A stretch of DNA of 64,000 nt from Diplocarpon mali (GCA_024741835.1 JAENRP010000017.1:4288-68287); one strand, 5' to 3'. Shown: positions 43,268 to 54,413, counted from the stretch's first letter. The notes: generated by a model from the letters alone, not told the origin. Program-made: numbers and translations.

Positions 43268-44138
43268 ATGTGCAGTCTGCGGCGAGTGCCGGCCGTGGCC
43301 TCCGTCTCTCGAGGACTAGAGGGGGGTTCGTTCTGGATAAGCGGCGTCTCTCCAAGAACGATAGATACGGCGGCTTGGAGAGGGGGGGGGAGGAGAGAGA
43401 AGAGAGGTAGAGAAGAGAGAAGAGAGAAGAGAGAAGATATGGTCGAGGTGTAGAGGGAGAAGAGTGTGCAGCGGACGAGAAAGACGGCGGCGTTATGCTT
43501 GTCATATTGGCTGGGGGAGAGGGTCGCGGTTGCAGTGTTTACTTATGTTGGGCCATCAAGGTGCCCGTTTCTTTGGGCGGCTCTGGATCCCGAAATCTGG
43601 GCGGATGTTGTGCCTCACTCGAGTCAAGCAGCTCGGCCACTGCCGACCAGCCCCCTTCTCCCCCCGCCGAGGCTGGGATGGGGGATCGGGGGGAAGCTGT
43701 CAAATCCGAATCGTGGCGGCTGTGATTGGTGCTGCTTATGTAAGCGGCTCGCCTAAGCAGCCCCGGTGAGTGTCAACACGTCCCTTAATACCCGGTATTA
43801 TGATACCCAGGCCTCGTATGGGGAGATGCATCATCTACTTCTTGATCGTGTGACGAGACGAGCTTGCTGGTGGCCGTCGTTGTGCGTCTGCGGATGAGAT
43901 TCTCTTCATGTTATCCGTCGGTCGGGACGTCGGAACCGAGCCAGACCAGACCGGACTTGACGTCAAACTCGACCACCTCGGCTGCTGCATCAAGGTGGTA
44001 AGAAGCCCCAGAGCGAGCGAGGTTAGAGTCGCTCCGAATCTCATGTCACGCGTTACCATCTCGCAGAGTCCCGACTAGACCACCGATAACATGCCCCTCG
44101 ACTTATCGCTCACAAGAATCAAAAGCTCTGCCGCTCTC

Positions 44139-44191
44139 CGAACAACAACAACAACAGCAGCAGCAGCAGCAGCAGCAACAGCAACAGCATC
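44139..44191. repeat. ACA/GCA trinucleotide microsatellite
   Basis: Runs of ACA followed by about eight GCA units and then mixed ACA/GCA. It gives poly-Thr/Ala, poly-Gln or poly-Cys in the possible frames, so open frames across it are not evidence for a gene. Confidence 0.85.
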
Positions 44192-45279
44192 TAGCCCACG
44201 AATGGATCGCTCTTGTTTCTTCTCGCTTGTGCCTTTCTTCCCATCCCCGGATCCGGCCGAGCCAGAGCCAGAGCTGCACCGGGACACGCTCCATTCCTTT
44301 GCGTGCAACCCGGCTTGGGTCTTGAGATTTCGAGGCTGTGCGGCCGTTCGGTCTTTTGGGAGCCCTCGATTCCCAACACCGTCCTCCTCTGGTGTATCAT
44401 CAGTCATGGGGGCTGTCGAGCGATCAAAGATCCGAGGGTCACGCGAGGCGCCGTGCCGAAGACCGGGAACTTGGGGCGCTATGCGCGGCTCCCTGGTCGC
44501 ATCTTCTCGGGCCCGATTCCCAACCTCTTTCGATCCTTTCCCCCGACGTCTGATAGTGAAGACACGTGCCGTCTCGCCCATGACGAGTCAGCAACGACTG
44601 CGTCGGATCCACACAGCCGGTGCAAATGTCTCTTGACGAGTCGAGATCGAGGGCGAGAAGCTGTCCCTCTCCTCCTTCTGGCTCAACCCGTGGCTCCAAA
44701 GGGGTGCTGGGCCCTGAGGGTTATGTGCGAACCTGTGGAGTTGGTCGCTTCGAGCCGAGGGCTTGCTGCGGATGTCTCCATCGAGGCCATGCGCGTCGTG
44801 GGTGAGCGCGACGTAGCCCTCGCCTCTCCCCTCGCTGCTCTACTCGCTGGCTCTTCACCCCGAGCACGGATCAGACACGACTTGGCTGTGCAAGGGCTCC
44901 GAGCTTGCGTGCATCTCCCGACCTGGAGTCAGGCGTGCGAAGAAGAAAACCCGCCCCTCCGGCCCCCAATCTACAGCTATGCGTGGGCGTCGGCGTGGGA
45001 GACCGCTACTCCTGCTCCTGCTCCTGCTCCTGCTCCCCCTTCTCCGCCTGGGGCATCGTGGGCGGGGATACACGTACGGGGGAACCCCCAGCACTGATCG
45101 TCGCCGGGACGTACCGCGACTTGTCGTGCGAGGAAGATCTTGCACGCAAAACCCCCCCAGTCGGTAACAAGTCGAATCCCAGCATTGATGTGCGCGATGG
45201 AGAGACAAGTGATCAACGTGTTGGAGAGAGCCTGCGACGTGGTGAGACACACCTTCCTTTTGACGGCGGCGGCGACGAC

Positions 45280-45306
45280 TGCTGCTGCTGCTGCTGCTGC
45301 TGCTGC
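45280..45306. repeat. TGC (GCA on the other strand) trinucleotide microsatellite
   Basis: About eight consecutive TGC units, close in sequence to the tract about 1.1 kb upstream but in the opposite orientation (GCA there, TGC here). Confidence 0.85.
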
Positions 45307-45543
45307 CATTACCCAATCACGTCACAGTCAGTGGGGCAGAGAGATTGAGCATGAACGATGTTCCACCTGCAACGCAGCGCGGCCACACATCATCAAAGTG
45401 TACGATCTGCCATTTGAGACATGTATGCGCATGCCCTAGCCCTAGTATACACCCGCGTCGTCAATCTCCCAGGTCCACTGTCCACTCATCACCCGTCCCA
45501 CGCCACCACGCCAGACCCCCCCCCCCCCCCGTTCTACCGTAGC

Positions 45544-46110
45544 CTACAAGTTCGCAGCAAACAGAGCCGCCCCACCAAAGAGAGCGCACATGCCCACCGC
45601 CGCAGTCTGGTAGCCGACACCGCCCGTGCTGGTGCTGGTCGCAGCCTTGCTTGCGCTCGATGCCGCGCTCGAGATCTTGGAACTGATCGAAGACTCGACA
45701 GATGACTGGCGCGAGGCGATCGAGGACGACAGAGAGGCGATGGCGGAGGAGGCCGAAGCGCCGGTACTGGTGATGGACGCCGTACGGGAAGAGAGCTCGG
45801 AGGAGAGGGAGGAGCCGACCGAGGACTGGGCCGACGAGAGCGAAGATGCCAGCGACGAGCCCTCAGAGGAGAGCGAGGAACCCAGGGAAGAGGCGGCCGA
45901 GGCAGGAGCGCCGGTGGCCGTCGAGATGGCACCGCTGGCTGCAGAGGCGGCAGACGACAGGGCGCCACTGATTCCAGAGGTGATGGATGAGAGGATGTCT
46001 TGGCCCTAGGAGATGTTAGAGGAGATGAGGGGACGACGGGGGTTGACAAGGTGAGCACGTACGCTGACGGCGCCGACGAGGGCCACAACCACGAGGTGCT
46101 TGAATTGCAT
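45544..46110 (-). CDS. small Ser/Ala-rich secreted protein, likely GPI-anchored
   Basis: Exons 46110-46063 and 46005-45544 (57-nt phase-0 intron) encode 169 residues. The N-terminus is a signal peptide (MQFKHLVVVALVGAVS) with the exon junction near the cleavage site. The mature part is almost wholly Ser and Ala with some Gly/Thr (SSITSGISGALSSAASAASG, SSLSSEGSSLASSLSSAQSS), a likely O-glycosylated rod. The C-terminus ends in a hydrophobic tail (VGMCALFGGAALFAANL) preceded by small residues, fitting a GPI signal. A wall or membrane-surface role is inference from composition. The TATA-like element at 46286 supports regulated expression. This is the only convincing gene in a 5-kb low-complexity stretch. 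Confidence 0.78.
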
Positions 46111-46285
46111 GTTGATGGTAGTGTATGTTGTATGGAGTCGATGGAAAGCGAAGCAACTGTATAGAGGCTACGAGAGATTTGATGGATTGACTGATGGATG
46201 GATGATGGTACGAGTTGGGGTTGCTGGTGGTGTGAAGGGAGAGGAGAAGGGAGGGGGAGGGGGGGAGAAGGGAGTGAAGGCCAGA

Positions 46286-46293
46286 CTTATATA
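46286..46293 (-). promoter_or_regulatory. TATA-box-like element upstream of the wall-protein gene
   Basis: TATATAAG on the minus strand, 176 bp before the start codon of the Ser/Ala-rich secreted protein. Spacing fits a core promoter with a leader of about 100-150 nt. Assigned by sequence only. Confidence 0.5.
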
Positions 46294-46555
46294 CAGCGGC
46301 AAAATGACGAGACGACTAGACTGGACGATCAGATCAGGAAGGACCAGGGACCAGGGACCAGGGACCATGGACCATGGACCAGGAACCAGTCGACAGATCT
46401 CGGCCGTGCCACTTGCACGTCCTCGCAGCCTTACGTCACCGCGTGGCCAATTGGGGGGGGGGAAGGAGTGGCTGCATGGGAAGCGACGTGCCGGAGAAAA
46501 TTCAAGTTTGGCCCGCCCCAAAGGAGAAGGCGCTCGGCCGGCCAGAGGGAGAGGA

Positions 46556-46805
46556 GCAGGTCAGCACGAGCAGGTGAGCACGAGGATCAGGCAAGCACGA
46601 GTATCAGGTAAGCACGAGTATTAGGCAAGCACGAGGATCCACGGGAACCTGACTAGAGGCATAAACACAAGCATAAGTACAAGCATAAATACAAGCATAA
46701 TACAAGCATAAATACAAGCATACACAAGCATACACAAGCATAAACAAGCATAAACAAGCATAAACAAGCATAAATACAAGCATACACAAGCACAAGTACA
46801 AGCAA
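46556..46805. repeat. two adjacent minisatellites (AGCACGAG-type and ACAAGCATAA-type)
   Basis: The left part, to about 46640, repeats a unit of 15-16 bp around CAAGCACGAGTATCAGG. The right part, from about 46665, repeats a unit of about 10-12 bp around ACAAGCATAAAT, with at least twelve copies. The shared AAGCA core suggests the second array grew from the first. Confidence 0.85.
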
Positions 46806-47428
46806 CCCACAAGCGTACCCACAAGAGCCCATCCACCTCTCCCGATGGTCGAGCGGGAGACGTGAAGCCGATGATGCATCACCCCGGGGAACGGAGGGAA
46901 CGGAGAATTGCAGCGCCCCAACGACCGCGCCACCCCGCCTCCGCCGCCACGGCCGGGTGGGTGGGCGACGGGGTCAGGGGCGAGGAGAAGCGGGAAGATG
47001 CCCGGCAGACCCCCAGCTAGCCCGCTGGTCCCGACCCGATCCGATCTCCGATCCCCGATCGCGTCCGCCCCGTGCCAGCGCGTGCACGCTAGGCCGAATG
47101 CGGCATGGGAGGGGGCGCGTGTGGGTACAGAGCTCCTCGCTTCTCGCTTCCTCGGCCGCATCCCCGCATCCCCCGCATCCAGGCCCTTTCCCACAACCAG
47201 TCCCAGTCGAGCGGCTCCGTACCGCAGACCTGGTCTTCGACTTCGTCCGGGGGGAGGGGGAAATATTCCGAGGCTTTCCTGTCCCGAGACACGGGGCAAT
47301 GCGGCGGTTCTTCCTCTACACGGGGATTTGGTCGGGCCTGCTCGGGCGGCTGGGGTCCGCGATGATTTCTAGCGCTCGACTCAGTCAGCGCGGGCAGATT
47401 CATTCCCCTACGGATTTCCCGTGGTGGC

Positions 47429-47467
47429 NNNNNNNNNNNNNNNNNNNNNNNNNNNNNNNNNNNNNNN
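47429..47467. other. assembly gap (39 N)
   Basis: A run of 39 undetermined bases within GC-rich, repeat-prone sequence. The true length is unknown and open frames crossing it have no meaning. Confidence 0.99.
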
Positions 47468-48117
47468 CCCCCCTGGCGAAAGCCCGGCACAGTAGAAACG
47501 TCCAGCACCACGCACAGACAAGAAACCTCGGATCATCTCCCCCAGCAACAAGTCGCCCCGGCCGATCCCCGTCGGCCGCTCCCGCTATGCTCGGAGGAGC
47601 CTAGCGTGCGCCGGTCCCGCATGGCCCCACATCCCACACCGGACAGTCCCCTGTCACGTGACGTCCGTGTCCCTCGTGGTCCAGCGACCCCCCGCCCTCC
47701 CGGACGCGACCAGCAGCCGGGAAGGGCATCACGGCTGGACGCGGCATCACGAGACCCCGGGGTGCCCATGACGATCGGGCATGTCGTCCTGTTCGTCGTT
47801 TCGGCGCTCGACAGGCCCAGATCCGTGCGCGAGAGTCGGTGGACCCATCACCCGCCGTGTCCCTGGGTCCCCTCGTGGTAGCAGGCCCTTCGCAGGGCCC
47901 AGAAGCTCGAGAGCTGGAGCTGGAGCTGGAGCGGGATGAAACAGGCCTCTGCACCACCAGGGTTGGCCGGGGGGCCGGACGGGAGGGGCGACGGCAGGGG
48001 ACGGTCGGGTACGAGACACGTTGGGAGAGCGCAGATCCGCGCATGTTTGGGGCGTTGTCCTGCAGGTACCGGTGTCTCAGCCGGTGGAGCGGACTTGTCA
48101 CGGCGCAGGGCAGGCTC

Positions 48118-48205
48118 GGGGTCGGAGTCGAGTCGGAGTCAGCGTCGGAGTCAGAGTCGGAGCCCGGGTCGGAGTCAGAGTCGGCGTCAGCGTCGGAGCC
48201 CGGGT
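48118..48205. repeat. GTCGGA/GTCAGA hexamer repeat
   Basis: About 90 bp of imperfect GTCGGAGTCAGAGTCGGAGT units. It creates Ser/Glu- or Arg/Ser-rich open frames that are not accepted as genes. Confidence 0.8.
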
Positions 48206-48541
48206 TCCGCGAGACTACGCCAGGCGGGGCGCGGCCTTACTGATTCGCCGAGGACGAGGAAGTGCGCTCCAGCGCATCTTCGGTTTTTCCATTTTCCCAA
48301 GTCCATCTTCCATCTTCCATCCGCCATCCGCCCCCCCCCCGTGAGCGTCTGCGTTCGCCCACATGTCAGGGTGATGCCATGAGAATAAGCCGGAGCCGGC
48401 CAGAAACCCCCGACCCAGATAGACCCCGCCCAGGGGCATACACCATACCGTACCCACCGACAGCTCATAGCCCATGCCGTCGTTGCCTTGCCCTCAACTA
48501 CCCATCCGTCCCGAAGCAATTGATGTTGATCCCCCCCCCCC

Positions 48542-51093
48542 TCAGACGTTGTGGTATGGCGAGATGCCCTTCTTGATCTCAAACACGATCTCGGCTGCCT
48601 CGTCGGCACTCTTGGCCTCAAAGTCATATCGTTTCGTCTCGGTCGTCTTGTATATCACGATCTGCGGCCTCCATTAGCAGCAGTTACCATCCCCATCCCC
48701 ATCACCGCCTGCATCTGCTCCGTACCTTGAAGTTGGTCGGGTGTCGTCTCGTCACCTTGCAGCCGACAACCTTGCTAAAGTGGACCGTCGTCGTCTTCCC
48801 CTGCCCTTCAAACATCGTCTTGCCCGTCGACGTCGGCATGATGTGCAGGTACTCGCCATCGATCGCCAGGACTCGCTCGTTCAGTCCGACGAATCGCATC
48901 GGCTGCTTGCGCCAGACCGTGTACTTGCGGTAGTTGGCGCTGCCCATTTCGTCCTGCTTGATGGCTTCTTGAGCCAGCGGGTGCGAGCCCAGCATCGGCC
49001 CCTTTCTGACCTTGCGAACGTCCGCGCGCTCGGTCAGGAGCGGCACCTTGGTCGAGCTGCTGCTGGGAGACCCGGACAGCGTCAGTGGCCCGTCAGTGGC
49101 GAACCGCCGGCGATAAAGATCCAGCTCCGAGCGGTGACCGATCGACTCCACCGTGCGGTCCAGGAGAACCACGGTGCCAGACCCAGTCAGCTTGAAGACA
49201 TGGTTGGCCTTGTCGAGCTGTCTTTTTTTGCAGACAACGTCGAGAACATCGGCCAGGTAGGTATCGGTGTAGACCTCCAGCGTTACCATTTGACCGGGAG
49301 CCGCATCGGCCGAGTGGATGTTGATCCTGAGGTACTTCTTCACACCATTCCTCGTCGCTGTGGGTGTGACAGCACCGATGACCGGCGAGTCTGCGAGAGA
49401 CGTATTCTGTCGGAGGGCCGACATGGTGGTCAAAAGCGGATTCTGTCGGGGTTGCGTTCCGGCAAGGGGAGCCGAGGGTAGCGTAGGCGTGCTCTTGGGC
49501 AGAAAGTCGTCGTCACCAGCAGACGCAATTGCCTCCTGTTTAAACTGAGGAGTGATGGTCTGGTTCTCTTGGAACTGCTCGTCTGTAGCCTCCACCAAGG
49601 CGAACTCGTCATAAGGCTTGGAGTTGGACCGCGATCTGGCAGCCCGGTTATTGGCCGTGGTGAAAGCGACGATGGGTTTACTCCGTTCCAGAGCCGGGAA
49701 ATCGTAATCCACTTCCTCGTCTTCGACCATGCGAAGCGTCCATCGGTTGACATTAAGCTTTTCGGGAGGAATCGCTGGCTCTAATTTTTCTTCCGTGTAT
49801 CTCCAAAGACTCAGTCCGATGAGGTCCGCAACGGCCACAGGACGATCATTTGCCTCGTCTTCGTGAATACTCCTTCGTATGATGACTTCAAATGGCTTGC
49901 TGGTAGATGTCGCAAACGGCGCCCAGATCCGGAGGAAGAGGGGGTTCTGCTCTCCTTGACCCGATAGGGTAGCAAACGATTCAAATGGCATAGAAGCCTT
50001 GGTCCGCCTCGCCTTGATCGCAGCAGAAAGAAGACTCTTTGGTTGAATCATACTAATAGGCCTCGGAGGCGGGAGCGCTTGTAGAACCGGCGGTGCTGGT
50101 TTCGATTTTTTCGTTGGTGTTCTTTGCAGACCCTTAGGTATAGTGCCAACAACATGGCTCGCTGGCGATGGGTTAACAGGGTCATCCACACCATCGAGGA
50201 GAGATCCTGAGCCGATACTACCGGCAAAATCCGAGTCCATTTCTGATCCCGATCCATCGGAATCCTCCTCCTCCTCCTCCTCCAGCAGATCACTTTGCTG
50301 CCTCTTCACCCCAACATTCGGGTCCGAAGTGTGGCGCAACAAGGCCCTACTTGCTTTGGCGGCGTTTCTAGTGGCATCTCTCTGCCTCTGAAAGGCCGAA
50401 GCATCAAACTCATTTTCAGAAGACATTTCACTACTAGTGACCGTGTCTCTCCTAGCCCGTTCCTTGACAGCTTCCAGTGCCGACTGAGAGCCTCTCCTGG
50501 CCCCTCCCCCGGGAGTCCGGGTCGGAGATGTAAGTGTAGATGACTGCCGTAGATTCGAGCCACGAATCGGAGATGAGCCAGAACGGTTTCGGATTGGCAT
50601 CTTGGAGAATTTGATCTGCTGAGCAGCTCGCTGGTCTCCATCATCATCGCTGTCGTCACTCAGATCACTGCTGTCTTCCTCCTCCATTTGTTCTCTTCGC
50701 CGTCGTCTTTTCGTAGCTATACCGGGCCCAACAGTATCCACTCCACCTGCAGTGACCAAGCCTCCTTCATCGATGTCATCCTCAAGACCATGGTGAGCCA
50801 CGCTAGTAGATTTTGGTGGTGCTTGAAAATATTCTGAGGCTATCGCCGTTGGTATGGGCGGGGAGTGTGTGCGTTTTATATTCGCAGGATTTGGTCGCCA
50901 GCCAGCAGCTCTGAATCCGGTCGTGTTCAGGAACGCATCATTGATGGTGATCAAGCGTTCGCCAACGCCATCAGAGATGGTATCAAGGTAATTCGTCCGC
51001 AATTGATATGATACCAGACTGTAATTCAAATCAGTGAACTGTCCAGAAGATGTGACTGGGGCCGGTGTACTCTTCTACTTGTAAAACAGACAT
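48542..51093 (-). CDS. AVO1: TORC2 subunit AVO1/SIN1
   Basis: Exons 51093-51071, 51018-48726 and 48661-48542 encode 811 residues. The start MSVLQVED|LVSYQLRTNYL...DGVGERLI is the usual fungal SIN1 beginning and requires the 52-nt first intron after a 23-nt exon. A long disordered acidic part follows (SSDLSDDSDDDGDQ; EEEEEEDSDGSGSEMDSD). Then come the CRIM domain (about residues 350-460: ASMPFESFATLSG, LFLRIWAPF, VAVADLIGLSLWRYTEEKL), a Ras-binding-like domain (about 565-645) and a C-terminal PH domain (YRKYTVWRKQPMRFVGLNER to IVFEIKKGI). The last intron splits the PH domain. CRIM recruits AGC-kinase substrates such as Ypk/Akt to TORC2, and PH binds phosphoinositides. The gene is head to head with the PRCC-like gene across 243 bp. 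Confidence 0.93.
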
Positions 51094-51336
51094 CGCGTGG
51101 GCTCAGTGCACCAAAAAATCGAAGCTCTACGTGTAGTAAGCAGAGAGAGCCCGAGCAGACTCGTGATATCCAGCCAGATTCGACAGGAGGTTGATCTCAC
51201 TCAGCCTTACGATAAAGCTGGGGTACCGGCTAGTAGCGCAGGTCTCGCTTGGCACTTCAGCCTTCTCACTAGAATTTCCTGCGACCATCAACATCAAAAC
51301 AACGATCAAGGGAGACAGCGATCGAGCAGGCGCAAC

Positions 51337-52518
51337 ATGGGACTTGTCGACTATTCGGACTCAGACGCGTCAGAGGCTGAAAATACGCCTGTACTCAGGG
51401 CTGTACCGGTATCCTCAAAAGCAGCCTTCCAGAAAGTTGTCGACCGGTCAAATCCAGGCAAGATCCGAGTCTCGTTGCCACAAGCCGCCCTGAGAGACGA
51501 TGCAAAGACCGACGAACCTCCCACCAAACGCGCAAAGACAGGAGGCGGCGCATTCAGCGGTTTCAACTCCTTCTTGCCAGCGCCTAAACGCGCAGCGCAG
51601 ACGAGCGTAACTCTCGGCGGAGGAAATGCAGCGAAGAAAGGTCTTGGGTCTGGTGTAAGCTTGAAGACGGGAGCTGCACCTGGATTCAGCAGGGAGCCTG
51701 AGCCTGCGAGGGAATATCTTGAGGATGAGGCCGCAGAACCGGAAGTATCAGATGATGGACCTGGAATGGGTTTACCAATGCCCAAAGCATCACAAACTGG
51801 AGAGCACGAGCCAGCAGGAGAAACCAAGTTGGTAGGCAAGCCCTTGATGTTCAGACCATTATCAGTCTCAAGAAAGCCGAAGAAGAAGAAGATGCAGCTG
51901 TCTGCAGCATCTCCTTTGGCTCCCGCGTCCACGACACCGGTAACCCCTGAACCAAAGGCAGAACAGCTCGCAAAGAGACAAAAAATATCCCTATTCTCCA
52001 TTTCTCCACCACAAGACGAGGTTTCCACACCGGTACCTAGAGGAGAATACAAGCCCGTGATGCTCGAAGTTGAGGAAGCTGGAGAAGACGAGAATTCCTC
52101 ATTCAGCCTTGAGCCCTCCTACGAAGACTACACCCCCCACGCCTCCCAAAGCTTCTCCTCCGTGCTTCCCGCCGTACCCACACCCCCGGTCTCGCAATCT
52201 CTCGACGACATCGCGGGAGATCTCAAGCTGTCAGCCGCTGAACGCCGACAATTATTCGGGCGGCAGAAAGGCGGCCGTGGGACGCAATCTGCGACGAAGA
52301 TTATCAATTTTAATACTGATCAAGAGTATCTGCATAATGAGGAGTTGAGGGCCGCAGGTGAGCAGGTTACGCATAATCCTGTTAGGGCCATTGCCCCTGG
52401 AAAGCACAGCCTGAAGCAGTTGGTCAATGCTGCACAGAGTCAGAAGGAGGCGTTGGAAGAGAGCTTTGCGAAAGGGAAGAGTAACAGGGCAGAGGCGAGT
52501 AGTAGATACGGATGGTAA
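51337..52518 (+). CDS. PRCC-like nuclear protein (mitotic checkpoint/splicing-associated)
   Basis: Intronless, 393 residues, beginning MGLVDYSDSDASEAE, the typical PRCC start. The middle is disordered, with Pro/Ala/Lys-rich segments and basic KRAK and KPKKKK patches that could be nuclear localisation signals. The C-terminus carries the PRCC domain: LSAAERRQLFGRQKGG, IINFNTDQEYLHNEELRA, HNPVRAIAPGKHSLKQLVNA, ending SSRYGW. In animals PRCC associates with splicing factors and the MAD2B checkpoint protein. The fungal role is not established. Confidence 0.87.
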   Translation: MGLVDYSDSDASEAENTPVLRAVPVSSKAAFQKVVDRSNPGKIRVSLPQAALRDDAKTDEPPTKRAKTGGGAFSGFNSFLPAPKRAAQTSVTLGGGNAAKKGLGSGVSLKTGAAPGFSREPEPAREYLEDEAAEPEVSDDGPGMGLPMPKASQTGEHEPAGETKLVGKPLMFRPLSVSRKPKKKKMQLSAASPLAPASTTPVTPEPKAEQLAKRQKISLFSISPPQDEVSTPVPRGEYKPVMLEVEEAGEDENSSFSLEPSYEDYTPHASQSFSSVLPAVPTPPVSQSLDDIAGDLKLSAAERRQLFGRQKGGRGTQSATKIINFNTDQEYLHNEELRAAGEQVTHNPVRAIAPGKHSLKQLVNAAQSQKEALEESFAKGKSNRAEASSRYGW

Positions 52519-54413
52519 TCTATGGGCAGTGGACAAGACATTGTCACGACATCTTTGGGCTCGCTTTCATGTTCGTCTTCCGTCTTTGTGTTTCTCTAAA
52601 TCAGATTCGGTGGCATTTTCACTGCGACTACATTGACAACCCACAATTGCCGCGAGGTAATATTACATTCAGATGCATTTTCCAGCATCTCAGCCAACGC
52701 AATTACAAGCGTATTACGAGTTCATCGGTTTTCCATTACCGTTACCAGATGTGTAATACTCTGCTCTTCTTGCTTCCAGCTCCAACCACTTCGGGAAAAT
52801 ACAAAATCAATCTATCACTGAGCTGCGCCGATCTGCTTGCGGAGGCCCAGACCTCTGCCTCAGGGGTGACGTATGGAATATGTGCAGACAGCGGAGAGCC
52901 AGAGAGCCAAAGTTACGGCCAGGAGTATTTACGGAATAATATTATTACCCTAAGCATTCCCTGAGGACGGGTAAGATCTGTGGCCGGGGAAGCTTCAGTG
53001 CTATAACATTCCAGATCCAAGTCCGGGCACCAAATTTTTTTGAGCTTGTTTGATAACTTGTGCCCATTTAAGGACAGCCGAGCATAATGTTTCCCGGAAT
53101 ACGCCAGCAATTATCCTTTTTACACGTCTTAAAGCACCTCAGGTTTGCCAAATCGCTTCCAAATTCGAAAAGATATAATGGGAGTTTTGACCCTTTCCCC
53201 AACAAGTCTGCCCGGTCCCCTGCATAAATAGCACTATACCATTGAGGGTTGGGACACAATAATTATTTCTATGAAACGGAAGAACTGAGCATATACACAC
53301 GGTCACACACGGAGCATTGATACGGGAGATATCTCGATGCGCTTTGCTCGACTTTCCACCGAAGCACCTCTTGAGGCTTGAAGTAAATAGTCGCCGAGAC
53401 GAAAACATGAAAGTAGCATGCACGGGACAACAACAACAACAACACCAACAACAACCACCACGCCAACATTCGCGAGACACAGTAGAGGACAGCGTTAGAT
53501 AGGGGGGGTTCTATTTCATATTTGAAGGTGTGCAGCGTCTGATCTGCCCGTCCCTCCCCAAACAATGCGATTACGCTAATCAGCCGATGTCCTAGCCTGT
53601 AGGATGAGGCCTCGCATTCAAGAATGTTTCTCGCCGTAGATTGGCAGGATGTGACAATGATCCCATGCGATGCGGTGGTCCCAATCGGAGAGAGAGATAC
53701 GGCAGCACCTGCTAAGATTTGCAGAACGAAAACAAGCATAGATACACAGTATGCGTACAACGCAAGATGTGATGGTGTTCCTCGTAAGCAATATCCGCCT
53801 GCAGAGGCTCTCCAGTGAGGGCTCTTGAAAACAGTGGCTGACAGCTGGCTAGTTGTCCCGGTGCGTTGGTTCGAAATAAAAATAGATGCTCGGCAGTTCA
53901 TCTAACCTCACAACATGATATTCGTGGTTGGGGGCCACAGCCGGAAGCTGGTCTATTGGGTCGCTTAGAGCCCCTGAGTCTAGCGAGGGGTGGTTCTATC
54001 TAGCTCCCCCTCAGCTTCTGCACTCGCTAATGCAGCGCCGTATGCTCGATTCTATTTACGGATAAACAGAACTCAAAATAGCATCATCAACTGCGAAGTA
54101 ACCTCGCGAGCCTCTTCTTGGCACTCCGGGCGCTTAGATCCCCAGATTTGGCTTGAGCGGGGTCGAGGGCTTCTCTTTCGATAGCCAGAGGGACAGCAGC
54201 TCGGCTTGCCGAGGGTTATTTCTGGGCTCGGCGTGAGAAGTTGGTTCTATGGTCTCGGTATAATACCACCTCAGACCTCGGAGAATCGAGGTCTCGTCTC
54301 GACAACATGACATGTCTTCTTATCGTTCATGAACCTCGGCTCCTGCTACGGATACTCTGCCGGTGAACGACCTACTCTCCTTCTGTGATCTGCATCTCGA
54401 AAAGCAACACGCC
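52519..54413. other. intergenic, AT-rich, no gene seen
   Basis: 1.9 kb. A minus-strand open frame of 210 codons (53269-53901) contains hydrophobic stretches and a poly-Leu run produced by CAA repeats at about 53430-53460. Its Cys/Trp/Arg-rich remainder does not look coding. A repeated purine/pyrimidine-poor patch and TATA-like segments occur but no structure stands out. Confidence 0.4.

Larger units (their letters stand above)
43268..45543. other. repeat-rich intergenic region with CAG/CTG and GA tracts
   Basis: 2.3 kb without an accepted gene. There is a GA-rich tract at about 43380-43440, an (ACA)n(GCA)n tract at 44139-44191, a (TGC)n tract at 45280-45306 and a C-run at 45518-45531. Open frames up to 294 codons exist but are poly-Ala, poly-Thr, Arg- or Pro-rich and depend on these repeats. 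A minus-strand start at 44042 looks like a signal peptide (MRFGATLTSLALGLLTTL) but is followed by a better-looking block in a shifted frame; too little is left to call a gene. Confidence 0.45.
46111..48541. other. low-complexity, GC-rich intergenic region with minisatellites and an assembly gap
   Basis: 2.4 kb without an accepted gene. It contains a 7-bp repeat (GGACCAG/GGACCAT) at about 46340-46387, minisatellites at about 46556-46805, the gap at 47429-47467, a GTCGGA-type hexamer repeat at about 48118-48205, and several C- and G-runs. Long open frames here are Arg/Pro-rich and repeat-driven, including one whose periodic Cys/Leu/Met comes from the 10-bp repeat. Confidence 0.5.

Noticed and set aside
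43900..44045. Possible tiny secreted protein (signal MRFGATLTSLALGLL on the minus strand) with a shifted downstream block
   Set aside because: The good-looking downstream block is only about 25 codons and out of frame; too little to call a gene or pseudogene.
44213..45097. Plus-strand 294-codon open frame
   Set aside because: Long because of high GC and repeats; Ala/Pro/Arg-rich with (Pro-Ala)n from a CTGCTC repeat; no homologue-like blocks.
46604..47604. Open frames of 215-231 codons across the minisatellite and the gap
   Set aside because: One is a direct translation of the 10-bp repeat; another crosses 39 undetermined bases.
53269..53901. Minus-strand 210-codon frame with hydrophobic stretches
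   Set aside because: The poly-Leu segment comes from a CAA repeat; the rest is Cys/Trp/Ser/Arg-rich and unlike a membrane protein family.
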